From Methylobacterium sp. J-067 (lineage in GTDB: Bacteria > Pseudomonadota > Alphaproteobacteria > Rhizobiales > Beijerinckiaceae), in NCBI RefSeq assembly GCF_022829465.1, contig NZ_JAKSXZ010000110.1, positions 248,001 through 312,000 on the forward strand: a stretch of 64,000 nucleotides of DNA, written 5' to 3'. The position numbers and the translations under genes were made by a program. Positions 1-10,410 of this stretch are shown piece by piece (the stretch's first letter is position 1; each line of letters opens with the position of its first letter). Below the pieces are notes generated by a model that saw only the letters and a list, made by a program, of their open reading frames with translations, did no database searches and was not told the origin of the DNA.

Positions 1-325
1 CATCCGGCACTATCGTTCCTCGACCTGTCATGCGTCGCCGATGTCACTTCTGCGGGATGAGGCGGAGCCGTTCCGATCGAGAGAGACCTTCGACAATTCG
101 CTTTCGCACGAAGTCGACGCAGGCCAAAAGATTGCGCTGCAGGAAACGCAATAAACCGCATTGCGTCAATCCTGGGTCGATAAATTATTGATAGCATCCC
201 CAGGGATGTAACGAAGTCTCCGTAATAATAACCGAAGACATTATCTGAGCTGTCATATTAAACAAAATATCCGCCCGGCATTCCTACAAAGCGGGTGCCA
301 CAGGCTTTCGGCGTCTCTCGCTCGG
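1..325. other. Intergenic stretch at left edge, AT-rich, no gene seen
   Basis: No convincing reading frame lies here on either strand. Bases 170-290 are clearly richer in A/T than the rest of the window. It holds two perfect inverted repeats: a 7-bp one at 146-152/160-166 (ACGCAAT with its complement, 7-nt loop) and a 6-bp one at 195-200/203-208 (CATCCC with its complement, 2-nt loop). It lies downstream of the leftward polysaccharide operon, so it may hold that operon's terminator or the promoter of a gene beyond the edge. Confidence 0.6.
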
Positions 326-1621
326 TCAGGCCTTGATGCGATGACCGGCCAGGAAACGCAGGCCGAAGATTGCGATCAGGAAGGCGACCCAGAACGCTTC
401 GTCCCGCTGGAAGAACAGCGTTTCCATGGAGCCGAGGAAGACGGCGAACAGCCAGATCTGGAAGAACAGCAGCGCCAGATCGCGGTTTTCCGGGATGGCC
501 CGAGAGCGGGCGAAATCCAGGATCGGCAGGACGATTAACGCCCCACACGCGAGGAGGAGGCCGGGAATGCCGGTGGTGAGGGCGAGATCGAGGTAGGAAT
601 CGTGGGAGTGGGAGGCGGTGGCCGCCCAGGGGTTGCTCGCGTCATCGACCGAATAGCGGGCGTAATCGGTGTTCCAGAACCCGAGGAAGCCGTAGCCGAA
701 CAGGGGGCGCTCCCGGAACTGGTCGATGGCGAAGCTCCAGATCCCGGTGCGGTTCGTGAAGGTCGGATCGCTCATGATCCAGTCGTTGATCGCGGCGATC
801 CCCGGGAGGACGGCCGATCCGACGGTGAAGGTCAGGTACAGCGCCAGCGGCACCAGACACAGCGCCAGAAGCATCCGCAGCGACGGAATGCGCAGCCCGA
901 GATACGACCACACGAGGACGAAGGGGACGAGGGCCTGGGGCTGCTTCGCGCCGGTGAAGGCCAGGAAGGTGGTCGCCAGCACCACGAGGCTCGGCCCCAG
1001 GACGAGGCGCCTTTGCGTGGTCAAGTAGATCCCGATCAGCAGGAACACCACCATCATCGGGCCGGTGCGGGACTTGTGGTCGTAGAGCCCGCGCCACGAA
1101 CCGGCGAGGTTCACCTCCATGGCGGCATCGCTCTGGTGCACGGCCAGATGCGGCACCAGCAGGACGGCGAGAAAACAGAGGATCACGACCATCAGGGCGA
1201 CGCCGCCGAGCCAGCTCTCGAATTGCCGGCGGTCGCGGGGCAACAGCAGTAGCGAGCCGACGATCCCCATAACGATGACGGTCAGGATCAGCCGGCGCAC
1301 CGCGATCCCTGGATAGACGGCGAAGGCGCAATCCACCAGGAACCACGCCAGGACCGCCCCATAGGCCGGATGAGCCAGGGGCAGGATCCGGCGCCATCCC
1401 ATCTCCATGAGCTGCCACACGCTGAGGCCGAACAGCGTCAGGTACAGGATCTGGTTCAGCAGGTCGGACGACTCGCTCGTCTTCAGGACCGCGCCGCTCG
1501 ACAGGTCCTTCAGCGGGTCGAGGGTGATCCAGAACACCGACAGGGTGGCGATGAACAGACCCGACCGCCTCGCGAGATCGAGATCGACGCTCGAGGCCCT
1601 CGTGGCGACATCGCCCTTCAC
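326..1621 (-). CDS. O-antigen ligase / Wzy-like polysaccharide polymerase membrane protein
   Basis: This is a predicted multi-pass inner-membrane protein of 431 aa. It has many hydrophobic helices and, in the C-terminal half, a large loop with SHSHDSYLDLALTTGIPG, which matches the Wzy_C/O-antigen-ligase type motif (H-S/N-x2-L, then G). Such proteins join or polymerise undecaprenyl-linked glycans on the periplasmic face. The frame is open further upstream (to 2239), but that part is a shadow of the glycosyltransferase gene. I chose the GTG at 1621 because it overlaps the upstream gene's TGA in a GTGA, the usual sign of translational coupling. It is last in a three-gene operon. Ligase and polymerase cannot be separated from sequence alone. 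Confidence 0.85.
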   Translation of the reverse strand: MKGDVATRASSVDLDLARRSGLFIATLSVFWITLDPLKDLSSGAVLKTSESSDLLNQILYLTLFGLSVWQLMEMGWRRILPLAHPAYGAVLAWFLVDCAFAVYPGIAVRRLILTVIVMGIVGSLLLLPRDRRQFESWLGGVALMVVILCFLAVLLVPHLAVHQSDAAMEVNLAGSWRGLYDHKSRTGPMMVVFLLIGIYLTTQRRLVLGPSLVVLATTFLAFTGAKQPQALVPFVLVWSYLGLRIPSLRMLLALCLVPLALYLTFTVGSAVLPGIAAINDWIMSDPTFTNRTGIWSFAIDQFRERPLFGYGFLGFWNTDYARYSVDDASNPWAATASHSHDSYLDLALTTGIPGLLLACGALIVLPILDFARSRAIPENRDLALLFFQIWLFAVFLGSMETLFFQRDEAFWVAFLIAIFGLRFLAGHRIKA

Positions 1622-2640
1622 GACGGGCGCGCTCCGCGATGGCGATACTGCTCGGGCCGCAACCCGGCCTGCGCCGTCACCCGCCCGATGGCCTCCAGCA
1701 TCGGATGGGCGGCGATGAGGAGATCGCGGGACGTCGCGAGCCGCGACATCGCGCGGATCAGTCCGACGCCGAGAAGCGCCCCGCTCTTGAGCCAGATGCG
1801 TAGCCGCTCCGTCGGGCTCCGCGCGTTCTTGTGCTCGATCATGTAATTGATCGCGCCATAGCGCAGACTGCGCGCGATCACCCAGCGCAGGGTCGTCCGG
1901 CTCGCCGGGACGGTCTCGACCGCCCGCGCCGCCGGTTCGAAATAGGCCGAGAAGCCGGCATCGCGGGCGCGCTTGAAGAAGTCGAGATCGCCGCCGCCGA
2001 CGAAATCGAAGACCGGATCGAGATAGGGCTGCCCCAGTCGGTCCAGCACCGCCGCGCGCATCACGAAGTTGCCGCTGCCGTAGAGGAACCGCACCGGGCC
2101 GGGCGCGATGTAATACGGCTTGAACACCGGGTGATTGGCGAACCGGCCGGCATCCGGCCTTTCGAATTGCGGGAGGACGGGTCCGCCGACGAGATCGGCG
2201 CCGGAGCGTTCCTGCGCCTCCACGATTCGGCGCAGCCAATCGGGCTCGGCGATCTCGTCATCGTCGATCATCGCGACGAGGGCCGTGCCGGGATAGAGGT
2301 CCCGCGCCGCCGCGAAGGCGCCGTTGCAGGCCGAACAATGGCCCGGCTGCGAGACGACGACGGCGACCCCGTCGATCTCGCCCGCGCGGATCATCGCCTC
2401 GGCCCGCTCGGCACCTGCGCGGCCGTTGGGGTCGTTGTCGGCGACGACGCAAGCAAAGGGACGCCTGTAATCCTGTGCCTTGAGCGAGCGCAGGGTGACG
2501 GCGAGGTGGTCGGGCCGCCGCAGGGTCAGGACGCAAATGACGACGACCGGCTCATCGGATGGCCGGGCACCCCTGCCGTCATAGGCGACCGTATAGGTCT
2601 CCGCTTCGGCCCGCTGCGTCGTCATGCTGGGATCACTCAT
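1618..2640 (-). CDS. Family 2 glycosyltransferase
   Basis: The product is a 340-aa cytoplasmic or membrane-associated GT-A enzyme expected to transfer a nucleotide-activated sugar onto a growing glycan. The N-terminal Rossmann-type half starts with VVVICVLTLRRPDHL. It continues to ACVVADNDPNG and the metal-binding MIDDDEIAEPDWL segment (DxD-like). A later FVGGGDLDFF segment supplies the downstream acidic motif. The ATG at 2640 overlaps the TGA of the deacetylase gene (ATGA), and the last codon overlaps the ligase start. The middle position between a deacetylase and a ligase supports a role in building a surface polysaccharide. The sugar specificity cannot be read from sequence. Confidence 0.88.
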   Translation of the reverse strand: MSDPSMTTQRAEAETYTVAYDGRGARPSDEPVVVICVLTLRRPDHLAVTLRSLKAQDYRRPFACVVADNDPNGRAGAERAEAMIRAGEIDGVAVVVSQPGHCSACNGAFAAARDLYPGTALVAMIDDDEIAEPDWLRRIVEAQERSGADLVGGPVLPQFERPDAGRFANHPVFKPYYIAPGPVRFLYGSGNFVMRAAVLDRLGQPYLDPVFDFVGGGDLDFFKRARDAGFSAYFEPAARAVETVPASRTTLRWVIARSLRYGAINYMIEHKNARSPTERLRIWLKSGALLGVGLIRAMSRLATSRDLLIAAHPMLEAIGRVTAQAGLRPEQYRHRGARPS

Positions 2641-3407
2641 CTGGCGGCCGGCCGCATGTCGGGGGCGGATGCACCGTTACCGAGAAGCCCGACGACGGTC
2701 TCGACCCGGCAGCCCCGCGCGAGCGCTCCGTCCACAGCGTAGGCCAGACGCTCCGGCGTCACCCCGAAGCGGGTCGGCCGGTCCGCCACGTCATGCGCGT
2801 AGAAGACGAGCCACGCCCCCCGCGCGACGGCCTCGTCCAGCACCGCATCGATGCCGGCTTCGCCGATGCTAGCATTCTCCAAGGCGACGGCTTCGAGCCG
2901 GCCCCTGTCGGCACGCCGGCTCATCGGGCCTCCATGGATGCCCCGGCACGCGAGGAAGCGTCGTTGCAGCGCCAGCTTCTGCGGCAACCCGATTGCCCCG
3001 TAGGGATAGGCGAAGGTCGAGAGCGGCTGCCCGATCACCGGCGCCAGGATGCGGGCGTTCTCTTCGACGTCGCTGAGGTAGCGTTCAACCCCGGTGATCG
3101 CACCGTTCGGATGAGTGGCCGTGTGGCAGCCGATCTCGTGGCCGCGCCGGGCGAGGTCCGCCACCGTCGCAAGGCCGGCGAGGGGATAGAGATCCCACGC
3201 GGCGCCGGCGAGACCGCCGCAGACATAGAACGTCCCGCGCACGCCCCGGTCCTCCAGGATACGCGCGCCGTCCCGGGCCGCCGAATCGGCGATGTCGTCG
3301 AAGGTGAAGCTCACGGTCGCGCGGTCGAGGGCAAGCGGGACCCGGCGGGTCACCACGCGCCGTGCGAGGTGGCGCTTTACCTTTTCGTTCAAGGTCTCGC
3401 GGGTCAC
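2637..3407 (-). CDS. Polysaccharide deacetylase family protein (NodB domain)
   Basis: This CE4-type deacetylase removes N- or O-acetyl groups from a glycan. Motif 1 is SFTFDD (catalytic base and metal Asp). Motif 2 is GCHTATH, with the two metal-binding histidines. FAYPYG and WLVFYAHDV resemble the later NodB motifs. The protein is 256 aa from the GTG at 3407. The frame stays open to 3536, but the extra 43 residues do not look like a NodB protein, so I set the start at VTRETLNEK. No strong Shine-Dalgarno decides it, and a GTG at 3425 is also possible. It is first in the operon with the GT2 and ligase genes and ends in an ATGA overlap. Confidence 0.82.
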   Translation of the reverse strand: MTRETLNEKVKRHLARRVVTRRVPLALDRATVSFTFDDIADSAARDGARILEDRGVRGTFYVCGGLAGAAWDLYPLAGLATVADLARRGHEIGCHTATHPNGAITGVERYLSDVEENARILAPVIGQPLSTFAYPYGAIGLPQKLALQRRFLACRGIHGGPMSRRADRGRLEAVALENASIGEAGIDAVLDEAVARGAWLVFYAHDVADRPTRFGVTPERLAYAVDGALARGCRVETVVGLLGNGASAPDMRPAAR

Positions 3408-3702
3408 GGGCGGGGATCTCGACACTCTTCGCGTATCGTGGGGGAAGAATGTTTCAGAACTCGAAAGCGTTGAGACGACAGAGCCAGGACCGTAACTGGC
3501 TGAGGAGGCCCAACCCACCGCATCGGCAGCGGACACGGATGTCAGGCCTCACGGTATGCCATCATCGAGCCCGTCCACGAATGCAACTACAGGTCGTAGT
3601 GCGCAGCTGCGCCCTTTCGTTCCGGGCGTGATCACACCGGGAACTCGGGCTCCGCTCCATCCTTTAACACTTGCTAGTATCGAGCCGCCGAGGCGAACGA
3701 GC
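3408..3702. promoter_or_regulatory. Divergent intergenic region between deacetylase and PAS gene
   Basis: About 295 bases separate the leftward polysaccharide operon from the rightward PAS-domain gene, so both promoters should lie here. I could not assign a clear -35/-10 pair. There is no supportable gene; short frames here are extensions of the flanking genes. Confidence 0.4.
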
Positions 3703-4323
3703 ATGTCGGAGCCCACATCTCAACCTGTGCTCTCCTTTGTCCCCGATGCGCTCAGTGCATCGCAAGTCGGTGTGTGGGAAACGGATTTCGCGAAAGACCG
3801 GACGCGGGGTGACGCCACTTTGGCCGCTCTGTTCGGAGTCGATCCACTTCAGGCCGCGGAAGGTCTGCCGCTGGCGCATTACGTGCGCAACGTCGTGGCG
3901 GAAGATCGCGCCACGCTCTACGACAAGTTGAACAGTGTCCGCGAGGTGGGCGGTCTGTTCGTGATTGAATACCGCACGCGGCCTTCACCGAATAATGTGC
4001 GGTGGGTTCTGGCGCGGGGCCGCTACGAGCGAACCGAGGGCGGCGAGGCAATGACGGGCCGTGGCATCGTCATCGACATCACTGAGAGCAAGCTCGACGG
4101 GCAGATGGAAGACCGGGCGCTCTTCTTCGCGCCGAACGAGAATGTCCCCTCCCTCGATCAGGTCGCCGTGTTGGCACTGCGGGCCCGGCAGGAGATCGAC
4201 GAACTCGGCGAGCAGGAGGGCTCGCCCCTGCGCAAGGCCGTCGATGCCTTCCTGATGGCCGTCGGGCGGGCCATTGCGCAGGGTCAGACGGCGATGCGGA
4301 AGGTGAGCCGCAAGGTCAACTGA
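3703..4323 (+). CDS. PAS-domain protein, probable orphan sensor
   Basis: The product is a soluble 206-aa protein. Residues about 10-130 look like a PAS fold of the PAS_3 type: it begins SASQVGVWETD, has FVIEYRTR and VRWVLARGRYER strands, and ends in GIVIDITESK, the typical PAS/PAC exit. Residues about 140-206 are helical (VLALRARQEIDELGEQ) with no kinase, GGDEF or effector signature. It may therefore bind a ligand or partner and signal through protein contact. I chose the ATG at 3703 because GAGG lies about 10 bases upstream. The frame is open 49 codons further without a matching fold. The gene stands alone, ending 6 bases from garD on the opposite strand. Confidence 0.8.
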   Translation: MSEPTSQPVLSFVPDALSASQVGVWETDFAKDRTRGDATLAALFGVDPLQAAEGLPLAHYVRNVVAEDRATLYDKLNSVREVGGLFVIEYRTRPSPNNVRWVLARGRYERTEGGEAMTGRGIVIDITESKLDGQMEDRALFFAPNENVPSLDQVAVLALRARQEIDELGEQEGSPLRKAVDAFLMAVGRAIAQGQTAMRKVSRKVN

Positions 4324-4329
4324 CCTGCG

Positions 4330-5904
4330 TCAGGTCACGGGGGCGGGGTTGAACAGCGCGAGGTCGTTGTAGAGGCCCCAACGGTCGGACCACGGGCGCT
4401 TGCGCCCGCTGGCGACGTCGAGGATCAGCTCGAACAGGTCGTGACCCGCTTCTTCGAGGGTCCGCTCGCCGGTCGCCACGCGGCCCGCGTCGAAGTCGAT
4501 GAGGTCAGACCAGCGCTCGGCGAGTTCGGTGCGGGTGGCGACCTTGATGACCGGCGCCTGCGCAAGGCCGTAGGGCGTGCCCCGGCCGGTGGAGAACACT
4601 TGGAGCGTGATGCCCGAGGCGAGTTGCAGCGTCCCACACACGAAGTCGCTGGCAGGCGTCGCCGCGAAGATCAGACCCTTCTCCCTCACGCGCTCGCCGG
4701 GCGCCAGAACCCCGCTGATCGGGCTCGCGCCGGATTTGGCGACGGAGCCCAGCGCCTTCTCCACGATGTTGTTGAGCCCGCCCTTCTTGTTGCCGGGGGA
4801 GGGGTTCGCCCGGCGGTCGGCGCCGCCCTTGGCGAGGTAGTCGTCGTACCACGCCATCTCCCGCACCAATGCCTGCGCCACCTCCGGCGTGGCGGCACGG
4901 GGGGTGAGGAGGTGGATCGCGTCGCGAACCTCCGTCACCTCGGAGAACAGCACAGTCGCGCCGCAGCGCACGAGCAGATCGGCGCAGATGCCCATGGCGG
5001 GGTTTGCGGTCACGCCGGAGAAGGCGTCGCTGCCGCCGCATTGCAGGCCGACCACGAGGTCGGACACGGAACAGGTCTCACGGCGGCGCCGGTTCAGCAC
5101 CTCGAGGCGCTGCTCGGCCATGGTCATGATCGTGTCGATCATCATGCCGAAGCCGGCATGGTGCTCGTCCTGAAGCCGCGTCACGGCGCCGGTCTGGGTG
5201 GCATCCGGCAGGAGCCGCTCGGAGACGAGCTTCTCGCAGCCGAGGCCGACCACCATCACCTCGCCGCCGAAGTTCGGGTTGCGGGCGATGTTCTGCAGCG
5301 TGCGGATCGGGATATGCGCCTCGGGGGCGCTGATCGCGACGCCGCAGCCGTAGGTATGGGTGAGCCCGACCACGTCATCGACGTTCGGGAAGCGCGGCAG
5401 CAGCTCTTCCTTGATCTTGCGGATCGCCACGTCGAGCGTGCCCGCCACGCACTGCACGCTCGTGGAGATGGCGAGGATGTTCTTGGTGCCGACCGTGCCG
5501 TCCGGGTTGCGAAACCCCTCGAACGTGTAACCGTCGAGAGGTGGCAGCGGCGCGGGCGGACGGATCGTCATGTCGAGCGTGTCGAGGTCCGGCGCCGCCG
5601 GGGTCTCGACCCGGGATTCCTCCACCCAGCTCCCCTGGGGGATCGCCTCGATGGCGAGCCCGACGATCTCGCCGTAGCGGCGCACGGCACCGCCCTTGGC
5701 GATGTCGGTGAGCGCCACTTTGTGGCCCTGCGGCACGAATTCACGGAGGGTGATGCCCTCCGGCAGGGTGGTCCCCGCCGGCAGGCCGAAGGCGTTCACG
5801 ACGATGGCGACATTGTCGTCCGGGTGGACACGGATCGTGCGCGGGGCATCCCCCGGCAGGCGGGAGGGCCGCTCTGGTGCGGACACGTCGCTCGGCGTCG
5901 CCAT
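4330..5904 (-). CDS. garD: Galactarate dehydratase
   Basis: GarD dehydrates galactarate (meso-galactaric acid) to 5-keto-4-deoxy-D-glucarate in the cytoplasm. The 524-aa protein matches the E. coli enzyme along its whole length (523 aa). It has an N-terminal SAF-like segment ([22 protein letters not shown]) followed by the UxaA/GarD domain. Conserved stretches include [46 protein letters not shown] and the C-terminal FNPAPVT. It is last in the leftward cluster, 19 bases after the aldehyde dehydrogenase, so two sugar acids feed the same intermediate. Confidence 0.95.
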   Translation of the reverse strand: MATPSDVSAPERPSRLPGDAPRTIRVHPDDNVAIVVNAFGLPAGTTLPEGITLREFVPQGHKVALTDIAKGGAVRRYGEIVGLAIEAIPQGSWVEESRVETPAAPDLDTLDMTIRPPAPLPPLDGYTFEGFRNPDGTVGTKNILAISTSVQCVAGTLDVAIRKIKEELLPRFPNVDDVVGLTHTYGCGVAISAPEAHIPIRTLQNIARNPNFGGEVMVVGLGCEKLVSERLLPDATQTGAVTRLQDEHHAGFGMMIDTIMTMAEQRLEVLNRRRRETCSVSDLVVGLQCGGSDAFSGVTANPAMGICADLLVRCGATVLFSEVTEVRDAIHLLTPRAATPEVAQALVREMAWYDDYLAKGGADRRANPSPGNKKGGLNNIVEKALGSVAKSGASPISGVLAPGERVREKGLIFAATPASDFVCGTLQLASGITLQVFSTGRGTPYGLAQAPVIKVATRTELAERWSDLIDFDAGRVATGERTLEEAGHDLFELILDVASGRKRPWSDRWGLYNDLALFNPAPVT

Positions 5905-5923
5905 CGTCGTCTCGTCCCTCTGC

Positions 5924-7495
5924 TTAGGTGTTTTTGCGGCCGTCGATCGTGCGCGGCACGTTCAGCGGGTTGGCCTGCCGCAGTTCGGGCGGCAGCAGGG
6001 CGTCGGGCAGGTCTTGGTAGCAGACCGGCCGCAGGAATCGGTCGATGGCGAGGCTGCCCACCGAGGTGGTGCGCCCATCGGAGGTCGCCGGGTACGGCCC
6101 GCCATGCACCATGGCGTGGCCGACCTCGACACCCGTGCCGAAGCCGTTGACAAGGATGCGGCCGACCTTCCGTTCCAGCACCGGAAGCAGGGTGCGGGCG
6201 GTGTCGTGGTCGCCTTCGTCCATGTGCAGGGCCGCCGTCAGCTGGCCTTCGAGCCTTCCGAGGACCGCCCGGATCTCGCTTAGGTCTCGGCAGCGCACGA
6301 CGAGGGAGGCGGCGCCGAACACTTCCTCGGCAAACTTGTGGTCCGCGAGGAAGGAGCCGGCGTCGGTGGCAAACAGCGTCGCGCGCCCCTGCGTCTCGCC
6401 GCCGGCCTGACCCTGCGCGATGCGCGTGACGGCCGCGTTGGATTCGAGCGCGGCGACCCCGGCGCAATAGGCCTTGTGAATGCCGGGCGTCAGCATGGTC
6501 TGCGCCCCGACCCCTTCGAGCGCCTGCGCGGCGCCAGCGAGGAAGGCGTCGAGGCCCTGGCCCTCGACCGCGAGGATGAGGCCAGGATTGGTGCAGAACT
6601 GGCCGGATCCGAGGGTGAGCGCGCCGACGAAGGCCTTGCCGATCTCCGCCCCGCGAGCCTCCAGGGCACGGGACAACAGGATCACGGGATTGATCGAGCT
6701 CATCTCGGCATAGACAGGGATCGGCACGGGTCGCGAGGCGGCGAGCTTCATCAGCGCCGTGCCGCCCGTGCGCGAGCCGGTGAAGCCCACGGCGGCGATG
6801 CGCGGATCGGAGACGAGGCGTTTGCCGACCTCGATGCCGTTGTCGAACAGCAGCGAGAACACGCCCTTCGGCAGGTCACATGCGGCCACGGCCTTGGTGA
6901 TGGCGCGGCCGACGAGTTCCGACGTGCCGGGATGGGCCGGGTGCGCCTTGGCGACCACGGGGCAGCCGGCGCCCAGCGCCGAGGCGGTGTCACCCCCGGC
7001 CACGGAGAAGGCGAGCGGGAAGTTCGAGGCGCCGAACACGGCGACGGGGCCGACGGCGATGGCGCGCAGGCGCAGGTCCGGCCGGGGCAGGGGCTTCCGG
7101 TCGGGCAGGGCGGGGTCGATCCGCGCGGAGAGGTAGCTGCCTTCGCGCAGGACGCTGGCGAACAGGCGCAACTGGCCGACCGTGCGGCCGCGCTCGCCTT
7201 CGAGGCGGGGGCGGGGCAGGCCACTTTCCGCCATGCAGCGGACGATGAGGTCGTCGCCGATGTCGAGGATCGCCTGGGCGATAGTGTCGAGGAAGGCGGC
7301 GCGGCGCTCCGGCGTGATCTCGCGGAACGTGTCGAAGGCGTCGTCGGCAAGGGCGCAGGCGCGCGCGACCTCATTTGCCGAGGCGGCGTGGAAGACCGGC
7401 TCGATTTCGCGGCCTGTGGCCGCCTCGACCGCGCGGAAGCTATCGCCTTCGCCCGCCGCTTGGCCGCCGATGATGCTGCGTCCGGTGAGGGTCAT
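5924..7495 (-). CDS. Alpha-ketoglutarate semialdehyde dehydrogenase (2,5-dioxovalerate dehydrogenase)
   Basis: This aldehyde dehydrogenase oxidises 2,5-dioxopentanoate to 2-oxoglutarate with NAD(P)+, the last step of glucarate/galactarate breakdown. It is 523 aa. The family start [10 protein letters not shown] is present. It has the coenzyme loop [10 protein letters not shown], the general-base segment [10 protein letters not shown] and the nucleophile Cys in SGQFCTNPG, all typical of the KGSADH subgroup rather than ordinary ALDHs. The frame opens at 7507, but GGAG sits 6 bases before the ATG at 7495, so I start there (ATGs at 7498 and 7507 are alternatives). It lies between gudD (33 bases) and garD (19 bases). 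Confidence 0.93.
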   Translation of the reverse strand: MTLTGRSIIGGQAAGEGDSFRAVEAATGREIEPVFHAASANEVARACALADDAFDTFREITPERRAAFLDTIAQAILDIGDDLIVRCMAESGLPRPRLEGERGRTVGQLRLFASVLREGSYLSARIDPALPDRKPLPRPDLRLRAIAVGPVAVFGASNFPLAFSVAGGDTASALGAGCPVVAKAHPAHPGTSELVGRAITKAVAACDLPKGVFSLLFDNGIEVGKRLVSDPRIAAVGFTGSRTGGTALMKLAASRPVPIPVYAEMSSINPVILLSRALEARGAEIGKAFVGALTLGSGQFCTNPGLILAVEGQGLDAFLAGAAQALEGVGAQTMLTPGIHKAYCAGVAALESNAAVTRIAQGQAGGETQGRATLFATDAGSFLADHKFAEEVFGAASLVVRCRDLSEIRAVLGRLEGQLTAALHMDEGDHDTARTLLPVLERKVGRILVNGFGTGVEVGHAMVHGGPYPATSDGRTTSVGSLAIDRFLRPVCYQDLPDALLPPELRQANPLNVPRTIDGRKNT

Positions 7496-7528
7496 CATGT
7501 TCTCCATCGCGCCTGAAGGGGCCCCGCC

Positions 7529-8881
7529 TCAGCGGACGAGGCAGGGGCGCTTGTTGTCGAAGGTCCAGCCCGGGATCAGGGCCTGCATCGCGGCGGCGTC
7601 GTCGCGGGCGCCGAGGCCGTGCTGCTTGTAGAGTTGGTGCGCGGTCTCGACCTCGTCCCAATCGATCTCGATGCCGAGGCCCGGCCGCTCGGGGACCTGC
7701 ACGAGCCCGTTGCGGATCCGCAGGGGATCCCGGGTCAACCGCTGCCCGTCCTGCCAGATCCAATGGGTGTCGATGGCGGTCACGCGGCCCGGCGCGGCGG
7801 CGGCGGCGTGGGTGAACATGGCGAGCGACACGTCGAAGTGGTTGTTCGAGTGCGATCCCCAGGTGAGGTCGTGGTCGCGGCAGAGCTGCGCGACGCGCAC
7901 CGCACCGGCCATGGTCCAGAAATGGGGGTCGGCGAGGGGGATGTCGACCGAACCGAGCTGGATCGCGTGGCGCATCTGGCGCCAATCGGTGGCGATCATG
8001 TTGGTGGCGGTGGGCAGGTCGGTGGCCCGGCGGAACTCGGCCATCACCTCGCGGCCGGAGAAGCCGCCCTCGGCGCCGCACGGGTCCTCGGCATAGGCGA
8101 GAATGTCGCCCTTGCCCTTGCACAGGGCGATGGCCTCGTTCAACGACCACGCGCCGTTCGGATCGAGGGTCACGCGGGCCTGCGGGAAGCGCCGCTTGAT
8201 CGCGGTGACGGCCTCCATCTCGGCTTCGCCCGCCAGCACACCGCCCTTCAGCTTGAAGTCGTTGAAGCCGTAGGCCTCGTGCGCGGCCTCGGCGAGGCGG
8301 GCGACGGTCTCGGGCGTCAGGGCCTCCTCGTCGCGCAGGCGGAACCAGCCGTCGCGGGCCTCGGGCTCGCGGTAGGGCAGGTCGGTGCGGCGGCGGTCGC
8401 CGACGTAGAACAGGTAGCCGAGCATCTCGACCGCATCGCGCTGCTGGCCTTCACCGAGGAGCGCGGCCACCGGCACGTTCAGGTATTGTCCGAGCAGGTC
8501 GAGGAAGGCGGATTCCACCGCCGTGACGGCGTGGATCGTGATGCGCAGGTCGAAGGTCTGGAGGCCGCGACCGCCGGCATCCCGGTCCGCGAAGTGGCTG
8601 CGCATCGTATTGAGGACGGCGTTCCAGGCGCCGAGCGTCTTGCCGACGATGAGGCTCCGCGCCTCTTCCAGCACCCCCCGGATGCCCACGCCGCCGGGGA
8701 CTTCACCGAGGCCGGTCGCGCCGGTCGAGTCGGTGAGCACGACGAGGTTGCGGGTGAAGAACGGGCCGTGCGCGCCCGAGAGGTTCAGCAGCATGCTGTC
8801 GCGGCCGGCGACGGGCACCACCTTCATGTCGGTGATGACGGGGGTGTTGCGGGCGGCGTGCTGGGTCTGTTCGAACGGCAT
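7529..8881 (-). CDS. gudD: Glucarate dehydratase
   Basis: GudD is an enolase-superfamily enzyme that dehydrates D-glucarate to 5-keto-4-deoxy-D-glucarate. The 450-aa protein is close to the E. coli length (446). The expected catalytic segments occur in order: DFKLKGG (the KxK base), TLDPNGAW and [10 protein letters not shown] (metal ligands), and [10 protein letters not shown] (the active-site His). The reading frame continues upstream to 10348, but only as a shadow of the transporter gene. The ATG at 8881 has GGGAGG six bases before it. It lies 71 bases after gudP in the same operon. Confidence 0.95.
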   Translation of the reverse strand: MPFEQTQHAARNTPVITDMKVVPVAGRDSMLLNLSGAHGPFFTRNLVVLTDSTGATGLGEVPGGVGIRGVLEEARSLIVGKTLGAWNAVLNTMRSHFADRDAGGRGLQTFDLRITIHAVTAVESAFLDLLGQYLNVPVAALLGEGQQRDAVEMLGYLFYVGDRRRTDLPYREPEARDGWFRLRDEEALTPETVARLAEAAHEAYGFNDFKLKGGVLAGEAEMEAVTAIKRRFPQARVTLDPNGAWSLNEAIALCKGKGDILAYAEDPCGAEGGFSGREVMAEFRRATDLPTATNMIATDWRQMRHAIQLGSVDIPLADPHFWTMAGAVRVAQLCRDHDLTWGSHSNNHFDVSLAMFTHAAAAAPGRVTAIDTHWIWQDGQRLTRDPLRIRNGLVQVPERPGLGIEIDWDEVETAHQLYKQHGLGARDDAAAMQALIPGWTFDNKRPCLVR

Positions 8882-8952
8882 GGTCTGCCTCCCTGGATGC
8901 GTTTTTAGTGTTCGGAGAGGGAGGCCCGCCCCGAGGAGCGGGCCCGGGGCTT

Positions 8953-10308
8953 TCAGGGCTGGGCCTTCAGCTCGACGCGACGGATCTGGCCGACGACGAC
9001 GAGGTAGCAGAACACCGCGGCGAGGGCGTTGGCACCGACGAACACCAGGGCGCCGTTGAACGAGCCGGTCTGCTGGACGATGTAGCCGATGATAATCGGC
9101 GTCGTGATGCCGGCGGTGTTGCCGAAGGTGTTGAACAGGCCGCCGGAGAGGCCGCCGCTTTCCTTGGGCGAGGTATCGGCCACCACAGCCCAGCCCAGCG
9201 CCCCGACGCCCTTGCCGAAGAAGGCCAGCGCCATCAGCCCGACCACGAGGGCGTCGGCCTGGACGTAGTTGCAGCCGATGATCGCCATCGAGACCAGCAT
9301 GCCGGCGACGATCGGGATCTTCCGGGCGGCGGTGAGCGAGTAACCCCGGCGCAGCAGCACGTCCGAGATGAAGCCACCGAGGATGCCGCCGATGAAGCCA
9401 CAGAGGGCCGGCAGCACCGCCGCGAAGCCCGCTTGCAGGATCGAGAGGCCGCGCTCCTTCACGAGGTAGACGGGGAACCATGTGAGGAAGAAGTAGGTGA
9501 GCACGGTGATGAAGTACTGGCCGAAGTAGATGCCGAGGAGCATCCGGTTCGACAGTAGCTGCTTCAGGGTACGCCCCGCCTCGCCGGCCCCGCCGGAGCG
9601 GGCGCCGTCCATCACCATCAGGCCACCGCCTTGACGGATGTAGTCGCGCTCGGCGCGGCCCACCATCGGGTGGTTCTCCGGCCCGTAGACCACCTTCAGC
9701 CACAGCAGCGCGAAGGCGACGCCGAGCATGCCCATCACGGTGAAGACGTGGTGCCAGGAGTAGGTGTGGACGATCCAAGCCATGAGGGGCGTGAACAGTA
9801 CGGTCGCGAAGTACTGCGCCGAGTTGAAGAAGGCCGAGGCCATGCCGCGTTCGCGCGCCGGGAACCATGCCGCGACGATGCGGGCGTTGGCCGGGAAGGC
9901 GGGCGCCTCGCTGAACCCCACGAGGAGGCGCAACGCGAAGAGCATGATGACGGCGGTGAGGCCGGTGAAGAACCCGACGGCGCCCTGGATCAGGGTGAAG
10001 CCCGACCATACGGCGATGGAGGCGGCGTAGACCCACTTCACGCCGAACCGGTCCAGCAGCCAACCGCCGGGGATCTGCGCCAGCACGTAGGACCACGCGA
10101 AGGCGGAAAAGACGTAGCCCATCTGGATGGGCGAGAGGCCGAGTTCCTTGGCCATGTCCGGCCCGGCGATCGAGATCGTCGCCCGGTCGGCGTAATTGAT
10201 CGCGGTCGCCATGAAGAGCATCAGCGCGATCAGGAGGCGCACGCGGCCGCGCTTGACTCCCGAGGGGGCAGCCGCGTCCGCCGCAGCGGTGGTGGTCGTC
10301 ACGTCCAT
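8953..10308 (-). CDS. gudP: MFS transporter for glucarate/galactarate-type sugar acids
   Basis: This is a 451-aa proton-coupled importer of the anion:cation symporter (GudP/D-galactonate) branch of the major facilitator superfamily. About 12 membrane segments can be read. The first-helix signature [18 protein letters not shown] and the helix 2-3 loop [12 protein letters not shown] are typical of the branch. The position between kdgD and gudD indicates the substrate class. Exact substrate preference (glucarate, galactarate or both) is inferred from context. Confidence 0.9.
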   Translation of the reverse strand: MDVTTTTAAADAAAPSGVKRGRVRLLIALMLFMATAINYADRATISIAGPDMAKELGLSPIQMGYVFSAFAWSYVLAQIPGGWLLDRFGVKWVYAASIAVWSGFTLIQGAVGFFTGLTAVIMLFALRLLVGFSEAPAFPANARIVAAWFPARERGMASAFFNSAQYFATVLFTPLMAWIVHTYSWHHVFTVMGMLGVAFALLWLKVVYGPENHPMVGRAERDYIRQGGGLMVMDGARSGGAGEAGRTLKQLLSNRMLLGIYFGQYFITVLTYFFLTWFPVYLVKERGLSILQAGFAAVLPALCGFIGGILGGFISDVLLRRGYSLTAARKIPIVAGMLVSMAIIGCNYVQADALVVGLMALAFFGKGVGALGWAVVADTSPKESGGLSGGLFNTFGNTAGITTPIIIGYIVQQTGSFNGALVFVGANALAAVFCYLVVVGQIRRVELKAQP

Positions 10309-10410
10309 GGGCGTTCTCCCGGGTGGCCGCGCCCGTTTTCGGACGCATCGTTCTCCGCCGTTGGCCGGCGTGTCGTCTTGGATAGGGGCGGCGTCACCGC
10401 CCCCGGATGG

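Noticed and set aside
3640-3665. EcfG-type (GGAAC...GTT) stress promoter before the PAS gene
   Set aside because: GGAAC is present, but the -10 half reads CTTT at 18-base spacing, too weak to claim.
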